Shown piece after piece: positions 45,378-54,336 of a stretch of 64,000 nt of DNA. The stretch covers positions 1 through 64,000 of the forward strand of contig JAQUXP010000002.1 in the NCBI GenBank assembly GCA_028692395.1. The letters run 5' to 3'. This stretch comes from Lachnospiraceae bacterium (lineage in GTDB: Bacteria > Bacillota > Clostridia > Lachnospirales > Lachnospiraceae). Position numbers and translations under genes: made by a program. The notes beneath the pieces are model-generated. The model searched no databases. It saw only the letters and a program-made list of their open reading frames with translations, and was not told the origin of the DNA. Position 1 is the stretch's first letter. Each line of letters begins with the position of its first letter.

Positions 45378-46651
45378 ATGAAGAAGAAAGTAGTATCTGT
45401 ACTTCTGGCAACAGCCATGACAGCAGTTTTATTAGGAGGATGTGGCGGCAGTGCAAAGACGGAATCCAAAAGCACGGCAGCAGGAAGTGAAGCGGCAGGA
45501 AAAGAGGAATCTGTAAAAACAACGATGACTGTATGGGGTCCCCAGGAGGATCAGTCCAAGGAAAGCGGTGAGTGGTTACAGAAAACCTGTGAAGAGTTTG
45601 CCTCAGAGCATCCTGACTGGGATATTACATTTGAATACGCTGTATGCCCGGAAAGTGATGCAAAGAGTACTGTAACACAGGATCCGGAGGGGCAGCAGAT
45701 GTCTATATGTTTGCAAACGATAACCTGACTGCACTGGTAGCAGCAAATGGAATTGCAAAGCTTGGCGGACAGACAGCAGAGTATGTAAAGAGCAGCAATC
45801 CACAGACTATCGTAGACAGTGTTTCTCTGGATGGAGATATCTACGGTGTTCCATTCACAGGAAACACCTGGTTTATGTACTATGATAAGAGCGTTTTCAG
45901 TGAGGAAGACATCAAATCCTTTGATACCATGCTGGAAAAAGGAAAGGTATCCTTCCCGGTTGACAACAGCTGGATGCTCCCGGCGTTCTTCTTTGCAAAT
46001 GACTGTACGCTGTTCGGAGACGGAACAGACGAAGCAGCAGGTGTTGATTTTGGAGGAGAAAAAGGAAAAGCTGCAGTGGATTATGTCATCGACATGGTTA
46101 ACAATCCAAACTTTGTAAATGACAAGGACGGTTCCGCTCTTGCCGGCTTAAGAGACGGCAGTGTCAATGCAATGTTCAGTGGAACATGGAGCTATGAGGC
46201 TGTAAAAGAGGCACTGGGTGATAATACAGGAGTCGCAAAGCTTCCGACAGTCAATATTGGCGGAGAAGCAAAACAGCTTAAATCTTATTCTGGTTCTAAA
46301 GCAGTCGGAGTCAATCCTAACAGTGATAACATGCAGGTAGCAGTTGCACTGGCCCAGTACCTGGGAAGTCCGGAAGCACAGAAATCACATTATGAGATGA
46401 GAAATATTATTCCATGTAACGAAGAAGTATTACAGGATGATTCCATCAAAAACGACATCGTTGCCACAGCACAGAATGATACCATGAACGAAACTTCAGT
46501 ACTTCAGCCATTCGTATCCAAGATGGATAACGTATGGAAACCGGTAGAAAACTTCGGAAAAGCAATTCTGAATCAGGAAGTAACCCATGAGAATTCAGCA
46601 GAGATGGTTGACAAGCTAAGTGAAAGTGCAAACACTTCTGTAGCAGAATAA
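45378..46651 (+). pseudogene. malE: Frameshifted maltose/maltodextrin-binding lipoprotein
   Basis: Two frames together make one MalE-type protein of about 424 residues. The first (45378-45728) carries the lipoprotein signal (LLGGCGG) and VWGPQEDQSKESGEWL; the second enters near 45,690 and runs to 46651 with YMFANDNLTALVAANG and GIPYG-like YGVPFTGNTWFMYYD. At 45687-45700 the sequence GAGGGGCAGCAGAT would read through if one C were restored (GAG-GCG-GCA-GCA-GAT). So one base is missing. It may be a true mutation, a phase-variable state or a sequencing error. Permeases downstream are intact. Confidence 0.88.
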
Positions 46652-46716
46652 TCGGACGCAGGGATGACCGGAGGGGCTTGGATAAGCACCCTCCGATTAT
46701 GCAGGGAGGAAACTTT

Positions 46717-48093
46717 ATGGCAACGAGAAGAAAGAAAAGGATTTCAGAGTTTGAGAGTCCTTATACAGTGGCCAATGCCTTTAAGAATGGAAATTTCTTT
46801 ACGAGGCTTGGGATGGTGCTGATGGGAAGCGGAAATTTTGCAGGAAAACAGATTGTAAAAGGTTTTTTATTTCTGGCAATTGAAGTTTCCTATCTGATGT
46901 TTATGATCAACAGTGGATTTGATCATCTGTATCATCTGGTACTGCTTGGCGGGAATGAGCAGCAGGAGATCTGGAATGAGGCAAAGGGAGTATACGAATA
47001 CACGGCAGGAGATAATTCACTTTTGTTCCTGCTGTATGGTGTTACCACCATATTTATCACCATTGGTTTTATCTGCTTTTGGAGAACAGCAGTAAAAAGC
47101 GGCTATAAGGCACAATGCCTGAAAAAACAGGGTAAACATGTCAATTCCTTTGTGGATGATCTGCGTTCTCTAAGAGATGGTAATCTTCACAACGCACTGC
47201 TTTCTCTGCCGGTTATGGGAATTGTGTGCTTTACAATTCTTCCTCTGATATTTATGATCTGTATGGCATTTACAGATTACAGTAAGCAGGGGGATCATCT
47301 TGTTTTGTTCCACTGGGTTGGATTCAAAAACTTTGCGAAGGTACTGGATATGGGCGGTTCCATCGGACAGACTTTCGGTTCTGTGCTGGTATGGACCATC
47401 GTATGGGCGATTCTTGCAACCTTCCTAAACTATATTCTTGGCATGATTCTTGCGATTGTCATCAACCGCAAGACAACTCGGATCAAGGGCTTCTGGAGAT
47501 TCTGCTTTATTCTGTCTGCAGCAATTCCGCAGTTCGTATCCTTGTTGCTGATGAGAACACTGCTGCAGCCAAATGGTCTGATCAATGCGCTTTTACAAAA
47601 TGCGGAGATAATTACAGGACCACTTCCATTCCTTTCCAGTGCTACCTGGGCAAGAATCGTTGTTGTCGTTGTCAATCTCTGGATTGGAATTCCATTTACC
47701 ATGATGCAGGTGACAGGAATTCTGCAGAATATTCCAGGTGAGCTGTATGAGGCGGCAAAGATGGATGGTGCAGGACCAGTGGTGACCTTCTTTAAGATCA
47801 CACTGCCCTATATGCTGTTTGTGACAACACCTTACCTGATTACAACATTTACGGGAAATATCAATAACTTTAATGTCATATACCTCCTGACAGGTGGTGC
47901 TCCGACTCCGGTAGGCTCCACAGCCGGAAAGACAGATCTTCTGGTAACCTGGCTCTATAAGCTTACAATCGATGAGCAGTATTATAATCTTGGAGCAGTC
48001 ATCGGTATTATGACCTTTATCGTACTTGCTATTGTTTCCCTTATTACATATCGCAACAGTGGCTCCTATAAGAATGAGGAGGGATTCCAGTAA
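46717..48093 (+). CDS. malF: Maltodextrin ABC transporter permease MalF
   Basis: 458 residues, about eight hydrophobic segments with a long N-terminal part, and the EAA loop ELYEAAKMDGAGPVVTFFKI. ATG 46717 follows GGGAGGAAAC; the open frame starts at 46678. Its stop shares a base with the start of malG. The ATPase (MsmX/MalK type) is not in the window and is probably shared from elsewhere. Confidence 0.92.
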   Translation: MATRRKKRISEFESPYTVANAFKNGNFFTRLGMVLMGSGNFAGKQIVKGFLFLAIEVSYLMFMINSGFDHLYHLVLLGGNEQQEIWNEAKGVYEYTAGDNSLLFLLYGVTTIFITIGFICFWRTAVKSGYKAQCLKKQGKHVNSFVDDLRSLRDGNLHNALLSLPVMGIVCFTILPLIFMICMAFTDYSKQGDHLVLFHWVGFKNFAKVLDMGGSIGQTFGSVLVWTIVWAILATFLNYILGMILAIVINRKTTRIKGFWRFCFILSAAIPQFVSLLLMRTLLQPNGLINALLQNAEIITGPLPFLSSATWARIVVVVVNLWIGIPFTMMQVTGILQNIPGELYEAAKMDGAGPVVTFFKITLPYMLFVTTPYLITTFTGNINNFNVIYLLTGGAPTPVGSTAGKTDLLVTWLYKLTIDEQYYNLGAVIGIMTFIVLAIVSLITYRNSGSYKNEEGFQ

Positions 48094-48965
48094 TGAAAAA
48101 AGAAAAAACAAAATCTATGCATGTAGCGGCTCTGGTACGGGATACAATTGTTCATATGATTCTTGCCATCCTCGCTTTTGTGTGGGTGATTCCGATTATA
48201 TTTATTGTATTGTTAAGCTTCAGTGATCAGAAAGGTGCCTATGTGACACATTTCTTCCCGCAGGGCTATACCCTTGCAAATTATGTGAAGCTTTTTACCG
48301 ATACGAATGTGCTGAATTTCCCTCAGATGTTTATGAATACGCTGGTGGTATCAATTTTTTCCTGCATCGTATCGACCTTGTTTGTACTTTCTGTCGCATT
48401 CTGTATGTCGAGACTGCGTTTTAAGATGCGTAAGCCCTACATGAACATTGCGATGATCCTGGGATTGTTCCCTGGCTTTATGTCCATGGTTGCGGTGTAT
48501 TATATTCTGAAGGCGATTGGCCTTTCGGAGGGAAGCATGATCCGTGTGGCACTTGTTCTTGTCTATTCCGCAGGAACCGGTGTTGGATTTTATATCGCAA
48601 AGGGCTTCTTTGATACAGTTCCAAAGGCACTGGATGAGGCGGCTTATCTGGATGGTGCGACAAAAAGACAGGTGTTTACAAAGATCACTATACCGCTTAG
48701 CAAGCCGATCATCGTATATACCGTATTGACCGCTTTTCTTGGACCGTGGCTGGATTTTATCTTCGCAAAGGTGATCTGCAGAGCAGATTCCCGATACTAC
48801 ACGGTTGCACTTGGATTATGGAAAATGCTTGATAAAGAATATATCGACGCCTGGTATACCTGTTTTGCGGCAGGTGCAGTCTGTGTTTCAATACCGATTG
48901 CAATCCTGTTCGTATTCATGCAGCGTTACTATACCGATGGTATGTCAGGTGCAGTAAAGGGATAA
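48093..48965 (+). CDS. malG: Maltodextrin ABC transporter permease MalG
   Basis: 290-residue permease, six helices, EAA loop DEAAYLDGATKRQVFTKITI, and a typical ending FVFMQRYYTDGMSGAVKG. Translationally coupled to malF. Confidence 0.94.
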   Translation: MKKEKTKSMHVAALVRDTIVHMILAILAFVWVIPIIFIVLLSFSDQKGAYVTHFFPQGYTLANYVKLFTDTNVLNFPQMFMNTLVVSIFSCIVSTLFVLSVAFCMSRLRFKMRKPYMNIAMILGLFPGFMSMVAVYYILKAIGLSEGSMIRVALVLVYSAGTGVGFYIAKGFFDTVPKALDEAAYLDGATKRQVFTKITIPLSKPIIVYTVLTAFLGPWLDFIFAKVICRADSRYYTVALGLWKMLDKEYIDAWYTCFAAGAVCVSIPIAILFVFMQRYYTDGMSGAVKG

Positions 48966-48969
48966 AAAC

Positions 48970-50946
48970 ATGGAACAGACAGCAAAGAGAATCATCAGAG
49001 GAATGTACAGCCAGAACAGCAGCGCCGTGTTTGGAGCTGTCTGCACGAAGGAAGAGACATCATTTACACTTTGGTGTCCTGGTGCAGAGCTGGTCCGGGT
49101 GAATCTTTACCGGACAGGAAGTGACAGTGAAGAAGGGGCAGGTCTGCTTGGTCAGGTTCTCCTTCAAAAATCAGACAAAGAGATCTGGCAGGTGACGATA
49201 GCAGGTAACCTGGAGGGCGTTTATTATACCTATAGTATCTTTACGGGGAAAGAAGAGCGGGAGACAGCAGATGTATACACCCGTGCCTGCGGAGTAAATG
49301 GAAAGCGCAGCATGGTGGTAAACTTAAAAGCTACCGATCCGGCAGGCTTTCGCCAGCAGGAGCAGTGGCTCCAAAAAAGGCATCAGCTGGCCGGCTGTCC
49401 CGTGATCTATGAATTGCATATCAAAGATTTTTCCCATGATAGCAATTCCGGAATCTCCAGTAAATACCGGGGAAAATATCTGGCATTCACAGAGCAGGAT
49501 ACAACGCTGAAACAGGGAAAAAGCAAGACGGGAATTGCTTATCTCAAAAAGCTTGGTATCACCCACGTGCATCTGCTGCCCTTCTTTGATTATGGTTCTA
49601 TCGATGAGCGGTCCAGGGAAACGGAGATGTTTAACTGGGGCTATGATCCGGTTCACTATATGGCACCGGAGGGTTCCTACAGTACAGATCCCTATCACGG
49701 TGAGGTGCGGATTCGTGAGTGTAAGCAGATGATTCAGGCACTTCACGAAGCCGGAATCGGTGTGATCATGGATGTTGTATTTAACCATACCTATTCACTG
49801 GATTCTGTTTTTCAGAATACGGTGCCGGATTATTATTATCGGATGGAGGAGGACGGAAGCTTTGCCAACGGCTCGATGTGTGGAAATGATACGGCAAGTG
49901 AGCAGCCCATGTTCCGGAAATATATGATCGATGCTGTCTGCTACTGGGCATCGGAATACCAGCTGGATGGATTCCGCTTTGATCTGATGGGGCTTCACGA
50001 TGTGGAGACGATGAATCAGATCCGAGACGCACTGAATGCACTGCCTTACGGAAAAGATATCCTGATGTACGGAGAGCCCTGGGCGGCGGATTATTCTCCG
50101 ATGCGCAAGGGCTGTTTGCCAGCAGATAAGGAACATGTGGGAAATCTTTCAGAAGGAATTGCAATCTTCTGTGACCAGACGAGAGACTCGATTAAGGGAG
50201 ATGTATTTATCGCCGGGGATGCAGGATTTGTAAATAGAGAGCCAAAGCTTGAGGAAGCGATTCAACACAGTGTCTGTGCATGGTGCGATGAAAATGAGGA
50301 AAGCTGGAGGCCGAAAAGTCCGTCACAGATCATTTCCTATGTTTCTGCACATGATAATTATACTCTGTGGGATAAGCTGGTGTACACACTGCCGGAGTAT
50401 GCCGGAGAAAAATGCAGCAGAATTGATTTTATAAAGAAAAGGGCAGAGGTGATCCGTCAGAATAAGATGGCGGCAGGGATTTACTTTACCTGCCTTGGAA
50501 CAGTTTTCTTTCAGGCCGGAGAAGAATTCGGCAGAACCAAGCTTGGTGCCGATAATTCCTTTGATGCGCCTGCTTTCCTCAATGCACTTTGCTGGGAACA
50601 GAGCGCACAGATGCAGGATCTGGTGGAATTTTACCGGGGGCTGATCGCATATCGTCTGGAACATGCGGATCTTTATGGAAGAAGCGTTAAGGATGTGCAG
50701 ACAACATTTTTGGATACGCAGATTCCAGGGCTGATCGCATTTTCCATGATGCGAAAAGCGCAGAGTGAAAGAGAAGTCTATGTGATTTATAATCAGAATC
50801 AGGAGAAGAGCATACTGATGCTGCCTGAGGGCGGGTGGCGTCTGCGCTGCGACGGAAATCATGTATATGGAAAAGAAGAGTCCCAAACAGCTGCCGGACG
50901 ACTGATCGTGGCATCACAGGCGGTGATGATTCTGGAGCGTGTTTGA
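48970..50946 (+). CDS. pulA: Type I pullulanase (GH13)
   Basis: Cleaves alpha-1,6 links in pullulan or limit dextrins. 658 residues with no signal peptide, so intracellular. N-terminal CBM48-like domain (FTLWCPGAELVRVNLYR), then the GH13 barrel: the pullulanase signature FNWGYDP, VVFNHTY, DGFRFDLMG with the nucleophile Asp, MYGEPWA with the acid Glu, and YVSAHDN with the third Asp. It begins 4 bases after malG, so imported branched dextrins are debranched inside. Confidence 0.93.
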   Translation: MEQTAKRIIRGMYSQNSSAVFGAVCTKEETSFTLWCPGAELVRVNLYRTGSDSEEGAGLLGQVLLQKSDKEIWQVTIAGNLEGVYYTYSIFTGKEERETADVYTRACGVNGKRSMVVNLKATDPAGFRQQEQWLQKRHQLAGCPVIYELHIKDFSHDSNSGISSKYRGKYLAFTEQDTTLKQGKSKTGIAYLKKLGITHVHLLPFFDYGSIDERSRETEMFNWGYDPVHYMAPEGSYSTDPYHGEVRIRECKQMIQALHEAGIGVIMDVVFNHTYSLDSVFQNTVPDYYYRMEEDGSFANGSMCGNDTASEQPMFRKYMIDAVCYWASEYQLDGFRFDLMGLHDVETMNQIRDALNALPYGKDILMYGEPWAADYSPMRKGCLPADKEHVGNLSEGIAIFCDQTRDSIKGDVFIAGDAGFVNREPKLEEAIQHSVCAWCDENEESWRPKSPSQIISYVSAHDNYTLWDKLVYTLPEYAGEKCSRIDFIKKRAEVIRQNKMAAGIYFTCLGTVFFQAGEEFGRTKLGADNSFDAPAFLNALCWEQSAQMQDLVEFYRGLIAYRLEHADLYGRSVKDVQTTFLDTQIPGLIAFSMMRKAQSEREVYVIYNQNQEKSILMLPEGGWRLRCDGNHVYGKEESQTAAGRLIVASQAVMILERV

Positions 50947-50996
50947 ACAAGAGCAGGCAGGGTATATGAGCTTTTTGGATTGAGGGAGAATAAATA

Positions 50997-52964
50997 ATGG
51001 AATTTATCTATGGAAAACAGAATTTCATATCTTTAGACAGAGTGCAGGAAAATTGCTATCTGCTGACCAATGGACTGGGTGGATATTCTTCCCTGACCAT
51101 GGCGGGGTCCTGCACCAGAAATGACCATGCGCTTTTGATGGCGGCAGTTACACCGCCCTGTGAACGTTTTCATGTTCTGTCCAAAATAGACGAGTGCATA
51201 AAGCTTGCTGGAAAAAGCTATTCTCTTGCCACGCAGGAATACATTGATGTTGCCAAAAACGAAAAAGGGTTTGTCTATCTGGACAGCTTTCGTAAGGATG
51301 TTTTTCCAGTCTGGACTTTTCGAGTACCCGGTATAGAGATTCAAAAAAGTGTAGTTATGAAGCATGGGGAAAACACACTTGCCCTCAGGTATCAAATCAA
51401 AAATGAGACAACACAGCAGGCCGAGTTGGCTGCTACACCCTGGTTTCAGTTTGCGCCGAAGGGAAAGCTTCCCAGGATGGATCAGCGGTTTGAGACAGAG
51501 GAAGATACGATTAAAAGTAACGGAAAGACGTTGTATTACCGGACCGATGGGAAGCTTCGAAAGTTTCCGAAGCTTCGATGGATGGAAGACTGCTATTATG
51601 CACATGACTCCAGGGATGGGAGAGATTCAACGGGAAGGGCAGCGGCAAGTCACCAGCTTATTTTTTATGTCGCTCCAGAGACTGAACAGGAATTTTTTGT
51701 CATCTACAGTATGGACGGAATGCCGGAGGAATCGGTGGAGTCTTTATTTTTGCAGGAGGAAACACGTCTTTGCACACTGGAGAAGCAGTCTGGTATCCGT
51801 GACAGCATCGGGCGTCAGCTGGTGAGAAGTGGCGATTGCTTCCTGACAGATCGGGCATCCACCGGAGAAAAAACCATCATTGCCGGCTATCCTTTCTTTG
51901 GAGACTGGGGAAGGGATACAATGATTGCCGTGACAGGGATCGGGATCACAAGCAGGAGATATGAGGAGACAAAAAGCATTTTCCGTTCCTTCATGCAGTA
52001 TTGCAGACATGGCCTGATGCCAAATATGTTTCCGGAATCCGGACAGGATCCAATGTATAACACGGTAGATGCGTCGCTGCTTTTTATTATGGCAGTATAT
52101 GAATATTATCAGAGCACGAAGGATACCGTATTTTTGGAGGAAGCATATTCCTGTATGGAGGAGATTATTGACTGGTACCGGAGGGGAACAGACTTTCATA
52201 TCAGAATGGAGGAGGATGGTCTTCTCCGTGCAGGGGAGGCACTGGAACAGGTTACCTGGATGGATATCCGCTACGAAGATATCCTTCCCACACCCAGGCA
52301 TGGAAAACCGGTGGAGATCAATGCATGGTGGTACAATGCGCTGCGGATGATGGAAGCATTTACCGGGATACTGCAAAGAAAAGGGGCCGCAAAAAAGCAG
52401 GAGGAATATTGTCTGCTGGCAGACCGTGTCCGTGAGAGCTTTCAAAGAGAATTCTGGAACGAGGAAGCCGGGTGTCTGAAGGATACCGTATCTGGAAATG
52501 CTTCTGATCTTCAGATTCGCAGCAATCAGATCTGGGCGGTGTCGGCAGCATTTTCCATACTGACATCGGACAGAGAGAAGCAGGTGGTAAAAAAGGTGTA
52601 TGAGCATCTGTATACGCCCTGCGGGCTGCGCACACTGTCACCGGAGGATCCGGAGTTTCATCCGGTATATCAGGGAAGCATGTATGAGCGTGATATGGCC
52701 TATCATCAGGGAACCGTATGGCCGTTTCCAATGGGAGGTTATTATCTGGCCTATCTGAAGGTGCATGAATATCGTGAGGAGGCAAAGCTGCGTGTGAGAA
52801 GCCAGCTTGAGGAGTTAGACTCCTGTCTCCGGGAAGGATGCGTCGGACAGCTTCCAGAGGTTTATGACGGGCTTGTGCCGGGAATATCCAGGGGATGTTT
52901 TGCCCAGGCCTGGAGTGTTGGCGAACTGCTGCGGGTGTATGCAGAGCTGGAACGCATAAAATAA
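50997..52964 (+). CDS. Glycogen debranching enzyme, amylo-alpha-1,6-glucosidase (GH133)
   Basis: 655 residues, cytoplasmic. N-terminal domain of bacterial-archaeal debranching enzymes (YLLTNGLGGYSSLTMAGS), then an alpha/alpha toroid with FGDWGRDTMIA, DASLLFIMAVYEY, EINAWWYNAL and YHQGTVWPFPMG. Works with the pullulanase to clear alpha-1,6 branches. Followed by a strong terminator. Confidence 0.92.
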   Translation: MEFIYGKQNFISLDRVQENCYLLTNGLGGYSSLTMAGSCTRNDHALLMAAVTPPCERFHVLSKIDECIKLAGKSYSLATQEYIDVAKNEKGFVYLDSFRKDVFPVWTFRVPGIEIQKSVVMKHGENTLALRYQIKNETTQQAELAATPWFQFAPKGKLPRMDQRFETEEDTIKSNGKTLYYRTDGKLRKFPKLRWMEDCYYAHDSRDGRDSTGRAAASHQLIFYVAPETEQEFFVIYSMDGMPEESVESLFLQEETRLCTLEKQSGIRDSIGRQLVRSGDCFLTDRASTGEKTIIAGYPFFGDWGRDTMIAVTGIGITSRRYEETKSIFRSFMQYCRHGLMPNMFPESGQDPMYNTVDASLLFIMAVYEYYQSTKDTVFLEEAYSCMEEIIDWYRRGTDFHIRMEEDGLLRAGEALEQVTWMDIRYEDILPTPRHGKPVEINAWWYNALRMMEAFTGILQRKGAAKKQEEYCLLADRVRESFQREFWNEEAGCLKDTVSGNASDLQIRSNQIWAVSAAFSILTSDREKQVVKKVYEHLYTPCGLRTLSPEDPEFHPVYQGSMYERDMAYHQGTVWPFPMGGYYLAYLKVHEYREEAKLRVRSQLEELDSCLREGCVGQLPEVYDGLVPGISRGCFAQAWSVGELLRVYAELERIK

Positions 52965-52974
52965 TGGACGGAAG

Positions 52975-53008
52975 AAAACCTCCAAATCTTTCTTGATTTG
53001 GAGGTTTT
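52975..53008 (+). terminator. Terminator of the alpha-glucan operon
   Basis: AAAACCTCCAAATC pairs perfectly with GATTTGGAGGTTTT over a six-base loop. Confidence 0.85.
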
Positions 53009-53163
53009 CTCGCCCTATATTTTGGATAGTTAAAAATCATTCATTGATGAAGTATGGTCAGATACTATATCCCTGTTAGAAAAATGTGTACCAATGTCTA
53101 ATAATGTATCATGCAGCGAAAAGAGTGCATACTATATCGTGAAGAAAACGTAATGACAAATGC

Positions 53164-53192
53164 TTGCATTTTGCATAGCAATGATTTATAAT
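53164..53192 (+). promoter_or_regulatory. Toxin-antitoxin promoter with overlapping inverted repeat
   Basis: TTGCAT (53164-53169), 17-base spacer, TATAAT (53187-53192). The -35 lies in the near-palindrome TGCTTGCATTTTGCATAGCA (53161-53180), a likely site for the antitoxin repressor. Confidence 0.65.
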
Positions 53193-53217
53193 GTAGGCAT
53201 AGAAAGGGGTGTTGAAT

Positions 53218-53481
53218 ATGGCACAAACAGTAAATGTGAATTTTCGCCTAGATGAAGAAGTAAAAAAGAGCATGGAGCAGGCTTGCTCTGATTTGGGGCT
53301 GTCCATGAGTGCGGCGTTTACAATTTTTGCAAAGAAAGTCGGTAGAGAAAAACGCATACCGTTTGAGGTGGCAGTTGACCCGTTCTACTCTGAAAGTAAT
53401 GTTCGCTATTTGGAACAGAAAATGGCAGATTACAAAGCAGGAAAACTAAAATTTGCAGAACATGAATTGATAGAGGACTGA
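53218..53481 (+). CDS. RelB/DinJ family antitoxin
   Basis: 87 residues, N-terminal ribbon-helix-helix (TVNVNFRLDEEVKKSMEQ, then GLSMSAAFTIFAKK), which binds the operator; the C-terminal part wraps the toxin. ATG 53218 after GGGGTG; GTG 53209 is the alternative. Two bases separate it from the toxin gene. Confidence 0.9.
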   Translation: MAQTVNVNFRLDEEVKKSMEQACSDLGLSMSAAFTIFAKKVGREKRIPFEVAVDPFYSESNVRYLEQKMADYKAGKLKFAEHELIED

Positions 53482-53483
53482 TT

Positions 53484-53753
53484 ATGCGGACCAAAATAAT
53501 ACAATGGGATTTTGATGCATGGGAAGATTACCTCTATTGGCAGAAACAGGATAAGAAAATGCTGAAAAGGATAAACCAGCTTTTAAAGGATATAAGCCGA
53601 AGTCCGTTTGAGGGAATTGGAAAGCCTGAACCGCTGAAAGAAAATCTTGCAGGGTTTTGGAGCAGACGTATTGATGAAGAACATAGGCTTGTTTATTCTG
53701 TGGAAGAAAATACGGTCTTGATTTTTGCATGCAGAGGACATTATGACGATTAA
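53484..53753 (+). CDS. yoeB: Txe/YoeB family toxin
   Basis: 89-residue RelE-fold ribosome-dependent mRNA interferase. GKPEPLKENLAGFWSRRIDEEHRLVY spans the catalytic region, with E, R and the late H of CRGHYDD present. YoeB is classically paired with YefM (Phd fold), but here with a RelB/DinJ-type antitoxin. Confidence 0.92.
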   Translation: MRTKIIQWDFDAWEDYLYWQKQDKKMLKRINQLLKDISRSPFEGIGKPEPLKENLAGFWSRRIDEEHRLVYSVEENTVLIFACRGHYDD

Positions 53754-53796
53754 AGCAGGACGTATTCCCGTAAAAAGGAGTGTGTCCTGCTTTTTC
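53753..53796 (+). terminator. Terminator of the toxin-antitoxin operon
   Basis: AAGCAGGAC (53753-53761) pairs with GTCCTGCTT (53784-53792), then a T-run. 53,797-53,896 holds nothing beyond an 18-codon frame. Confidence 0.7.
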
Positions 53797-53896
53797 AACT
53801 TTACAGAAAGAAGGGATTACAGGAGTTTGAAAACAATGATTGAAGTATTAGAAAGTTGCCAACGTTTACTTGACACAAACCAGGATGGATGAATGC

Positions 53897-53925
53897 TTGA
53901 CAAAGTTTCCATCTTTTGCAATAAT
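53897..53925 (+). promoter_or_regulatory. Promoter of cobalamin riboswitch B
   Basis: TTGACA (53897-53902), 17-base spacer, AATAAT (53920-53925). Confidence 0.7.
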
Positions 53926-53946
53926 GTAAATATAAATAGGGACTTT

Positions 53947-54138
53947 TCAGTGCCGGGCAGATTACGAATATGATCTGTCTGGTTAAAAGGGAATCAGGTG
54001 TAAATCCTGAACGATCCGGTCACTGTGAACAGAGAGCAGAGCTGCATATGTCATTGCGTATTAGGTACGTGAGAAGACGCAGCTTCTGTGTTTGATCTGC
54101 GAGTCAGGAAACCTGCTGAGAAGGTTAGTGAATAGCTT
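53947..54138 (+). promoter_or_regulatory. Cobalamin riboswitch B
   Basis: GGGCAGAT/ATCTGTCT outer stem, GGGAATCAGGTGTAAATCCTGA, CCGGTCACTGTGAAC, GAGAAGACGCAGC and the B12 box GAGTCAGGAAACCTGC (54101-54116). A following hairpin shows GTGA (54128-54131), complementary to TCAC at 54020-54023, again like the L5-L13 contact. Confidence 0.9.
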
Positions 54139-54145
54139 CCGCAGA

Positions 54146-54176
54146 AAGCAAAAATTCATATTGCATTTGCTTTTTT
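54146..54176 (+). terminator. Terminator in the expression platform of riboswitch B
   Basis: AAGCAAA (54146-54152) pairs with TTTGCTT (54166-54172) and is followed by T residues. It could be formed when cobalamin is bound. The remaining 160 bases to the start codon show no gene. Confidence 0.45.
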
Positions 54177-54336
54177 GCGTGGGCAGATGCTTTTTTTGCG
54201 TTCATTGAGACTTGCAAAAAAGAATCCCCGCGCAATCAGGTATGTGTGAAAACTAGATAGCTGACAGGGCAGACCGACTTTCCTTGCGGTCACAATATTT
54301 TATGGCGCAGATACGCCAGTAAGAAGGAGCGTAAGT

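Noticed and set aside
45687-45700. Programmed -1 frameshifting as an explanation for the split malE
   Set aside because: No slippery heptamer in the right frame and no downstream stem or pseudoknot is seen; a base deletion explains it more simply.
53836-53892. Small frame of 18 codons after the toxin-antitoxin terminator
   Set aside because: No ribosome site at suitable distance and no recognisable product; probably chance.
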